A stretch of 64,000 nt of DNA from contig JAWKVC010000011.1 in NCBI GenBank assembly GCA_041398245.1, forward strand, positions 1 through 64,000. Direction: 5' to 3'. Shown in pieces: positions 63,719 to 64,000 of the stretch. This DNA is from UBA7672 sp041398245. Its GTDB lineage: Bacteria; Pseudomonadota; Alphaproteobacteria; Caulobacterales; Hyphomonadaceae. Position numbers and translations under genes: made by a program. Within the stretch, counting starts at the first letter, position 1. Every line of letters starts with the position of its first letter. Under the pieces are notes generated by a model that did no database searches, was not told the origin of the DNA, and was given only the letters and a program-made list of their open reading frames with translations.

Positions 63719-64000
63719 CTACTGCACGCGCTCGGCCTTGATGCCCTTGGCCTCCAGCATGGCAATCACGCTGTCAGGCCCGATCAGGTGCCCGGCGCCA
63801 ACTGCGATGAAGGTCGTGCCTGAACCCTTCAGCATCTCCTCGATCTGCACGACCCAATTGGCGTTGCGGTTGGTGAGGATAGCTTCGTAGAGCGCCTCGT
63901 CCTGGTCCTTCATTTCCGTGACGAACATCTCTTCCATGGCGGCGGTGTTGCCGCTGGCCCAGTTGGTCACCATGGCGTCGAGCTGCGTCGGCGCCTCCTC
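63719..64000 (-). CDS. TraB/GumN family protein, cut by window edge
   Basis: Only the C-terminal ~93 residues are in the window; the frame stays open to base 64000, so the N-terminus is beyond the edge. MVTNWASGNTAAMEEMF, LTNRNANWVVQIEEML and TFIAVGAGHLIGPDSVIAMLEAKG are TraB/GumN signatures. The family is of Tiki-like putative metalloproteases; the function is unproven. It converges with piuC, 15 bp away. Confidence 0.88.
   Translation of the reverse strand, partial: EEAPTQLDAMVTNWASGNTAAMEEMFVTEMKDQDEALYEAILTNRNANWVVQIEEMLKGSGTTFIAVGAGHLIGPDSVIAMLEAKGIKAERVQ

Overview
The window is about 64 kb of GC-rich, gene-dense chromosome from a Gram-negative alphaproteobacterium. Markers for that class are the ~1,600-residue NAD-specific glutamate dehydrogenase, a DUF2794 protein, a DUF1674 (SdhAF4-like) protein, the mtaB-ftsY pair, the ubiB-ubiE/mutM arrangement, and a System I cytochrome c maturation cluster next to acnA. 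TonB-dependent receptors, a TPR-aspartyl hydroxylase and the overall gene style suggest a Hyphomonas-like or Caulobacterales-like aquatic bacterium. That placement is inference. No rRNA, tRNA, CRISPR array, insertion sequence or prophage was seen, and the region reads as ordinary core chromosome.

Layout. 1-10.5 kb: a 5'-truncated TonB receptor, a TPR/aspartyl hydroxylase, a YgjP-like protease, a large Met-rich lipoprotein, a CDF metal exporter, a Kef-type antiporter with a probable C-terminal frameshift, and glucokinase. 10.5-18.7 kb: a small secreted protein, an SdhAF4-like factor, HtpX, an acyl-CoA dehydrogenase, a PspA-like/YqiJ/YqiK flotillin operon, ThpR, a Bax-inhibitor-1 protein and a DUF2794 protein. 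18.7-23.5 kb: a regulatory-looking 445-bp gap, then a four-gene overlapping GldA/GldF/GldG/DUF4340 ABC operon. 23.5-31.6 kb: a DUF1223 protein, acnA, ccmABCDG, a MarR regulator with a basic tail, a NUDIX hydrolase and a globin-like protein. 31.6-38.9 kb: yciB, a polysaccharide flippase, a GH5-like lipoprotein, an EamA transporter, ftsY and mtaB.

38.4-50.2 kb: a MarR regulator divergent from an NAD(P)H-dependent FMN reductase with two palindromic operators between them, then an IorAB-type molybdenum hydroxylase, a TerC protein, a GNAT, the giant NAD-GDH and an AI-2E/PerM permease. 50.4-59.3 kb: a YjgR ATPase, a divergent YedK/HMCES protein, a histone-H1-like protein, ubiB-ubiE, mutM-trmB, an exported methyltransferase, a YciI-like protein and gpsA. 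59.3-64 kb: a TetR regulator, a 43-residue membrane protein sharing its operator, a Fur-box-preceded siderophore receptor, PiuC, and a TraB/GumN protein cut by the window edge.

The main functional groups are iron uptake (TonB receptor plus PiuC), heme and cytochrome c maturation, ubiquinone synthesis, envelope maintenance (flotillin/PspA, HtpX, flippase), and tRNA modification and DNA repair. The most distinctive items are the TetR/small-membrane-protein unit, the twin MarR operators, the SRAP protein lacking usual active-site residues, the exported methyltransferase, and clusters of GANTC and GTTAA motifs in promoter-sized gaps that may reflect cell-cycle (CcrM/GcrA/CtrA) control.
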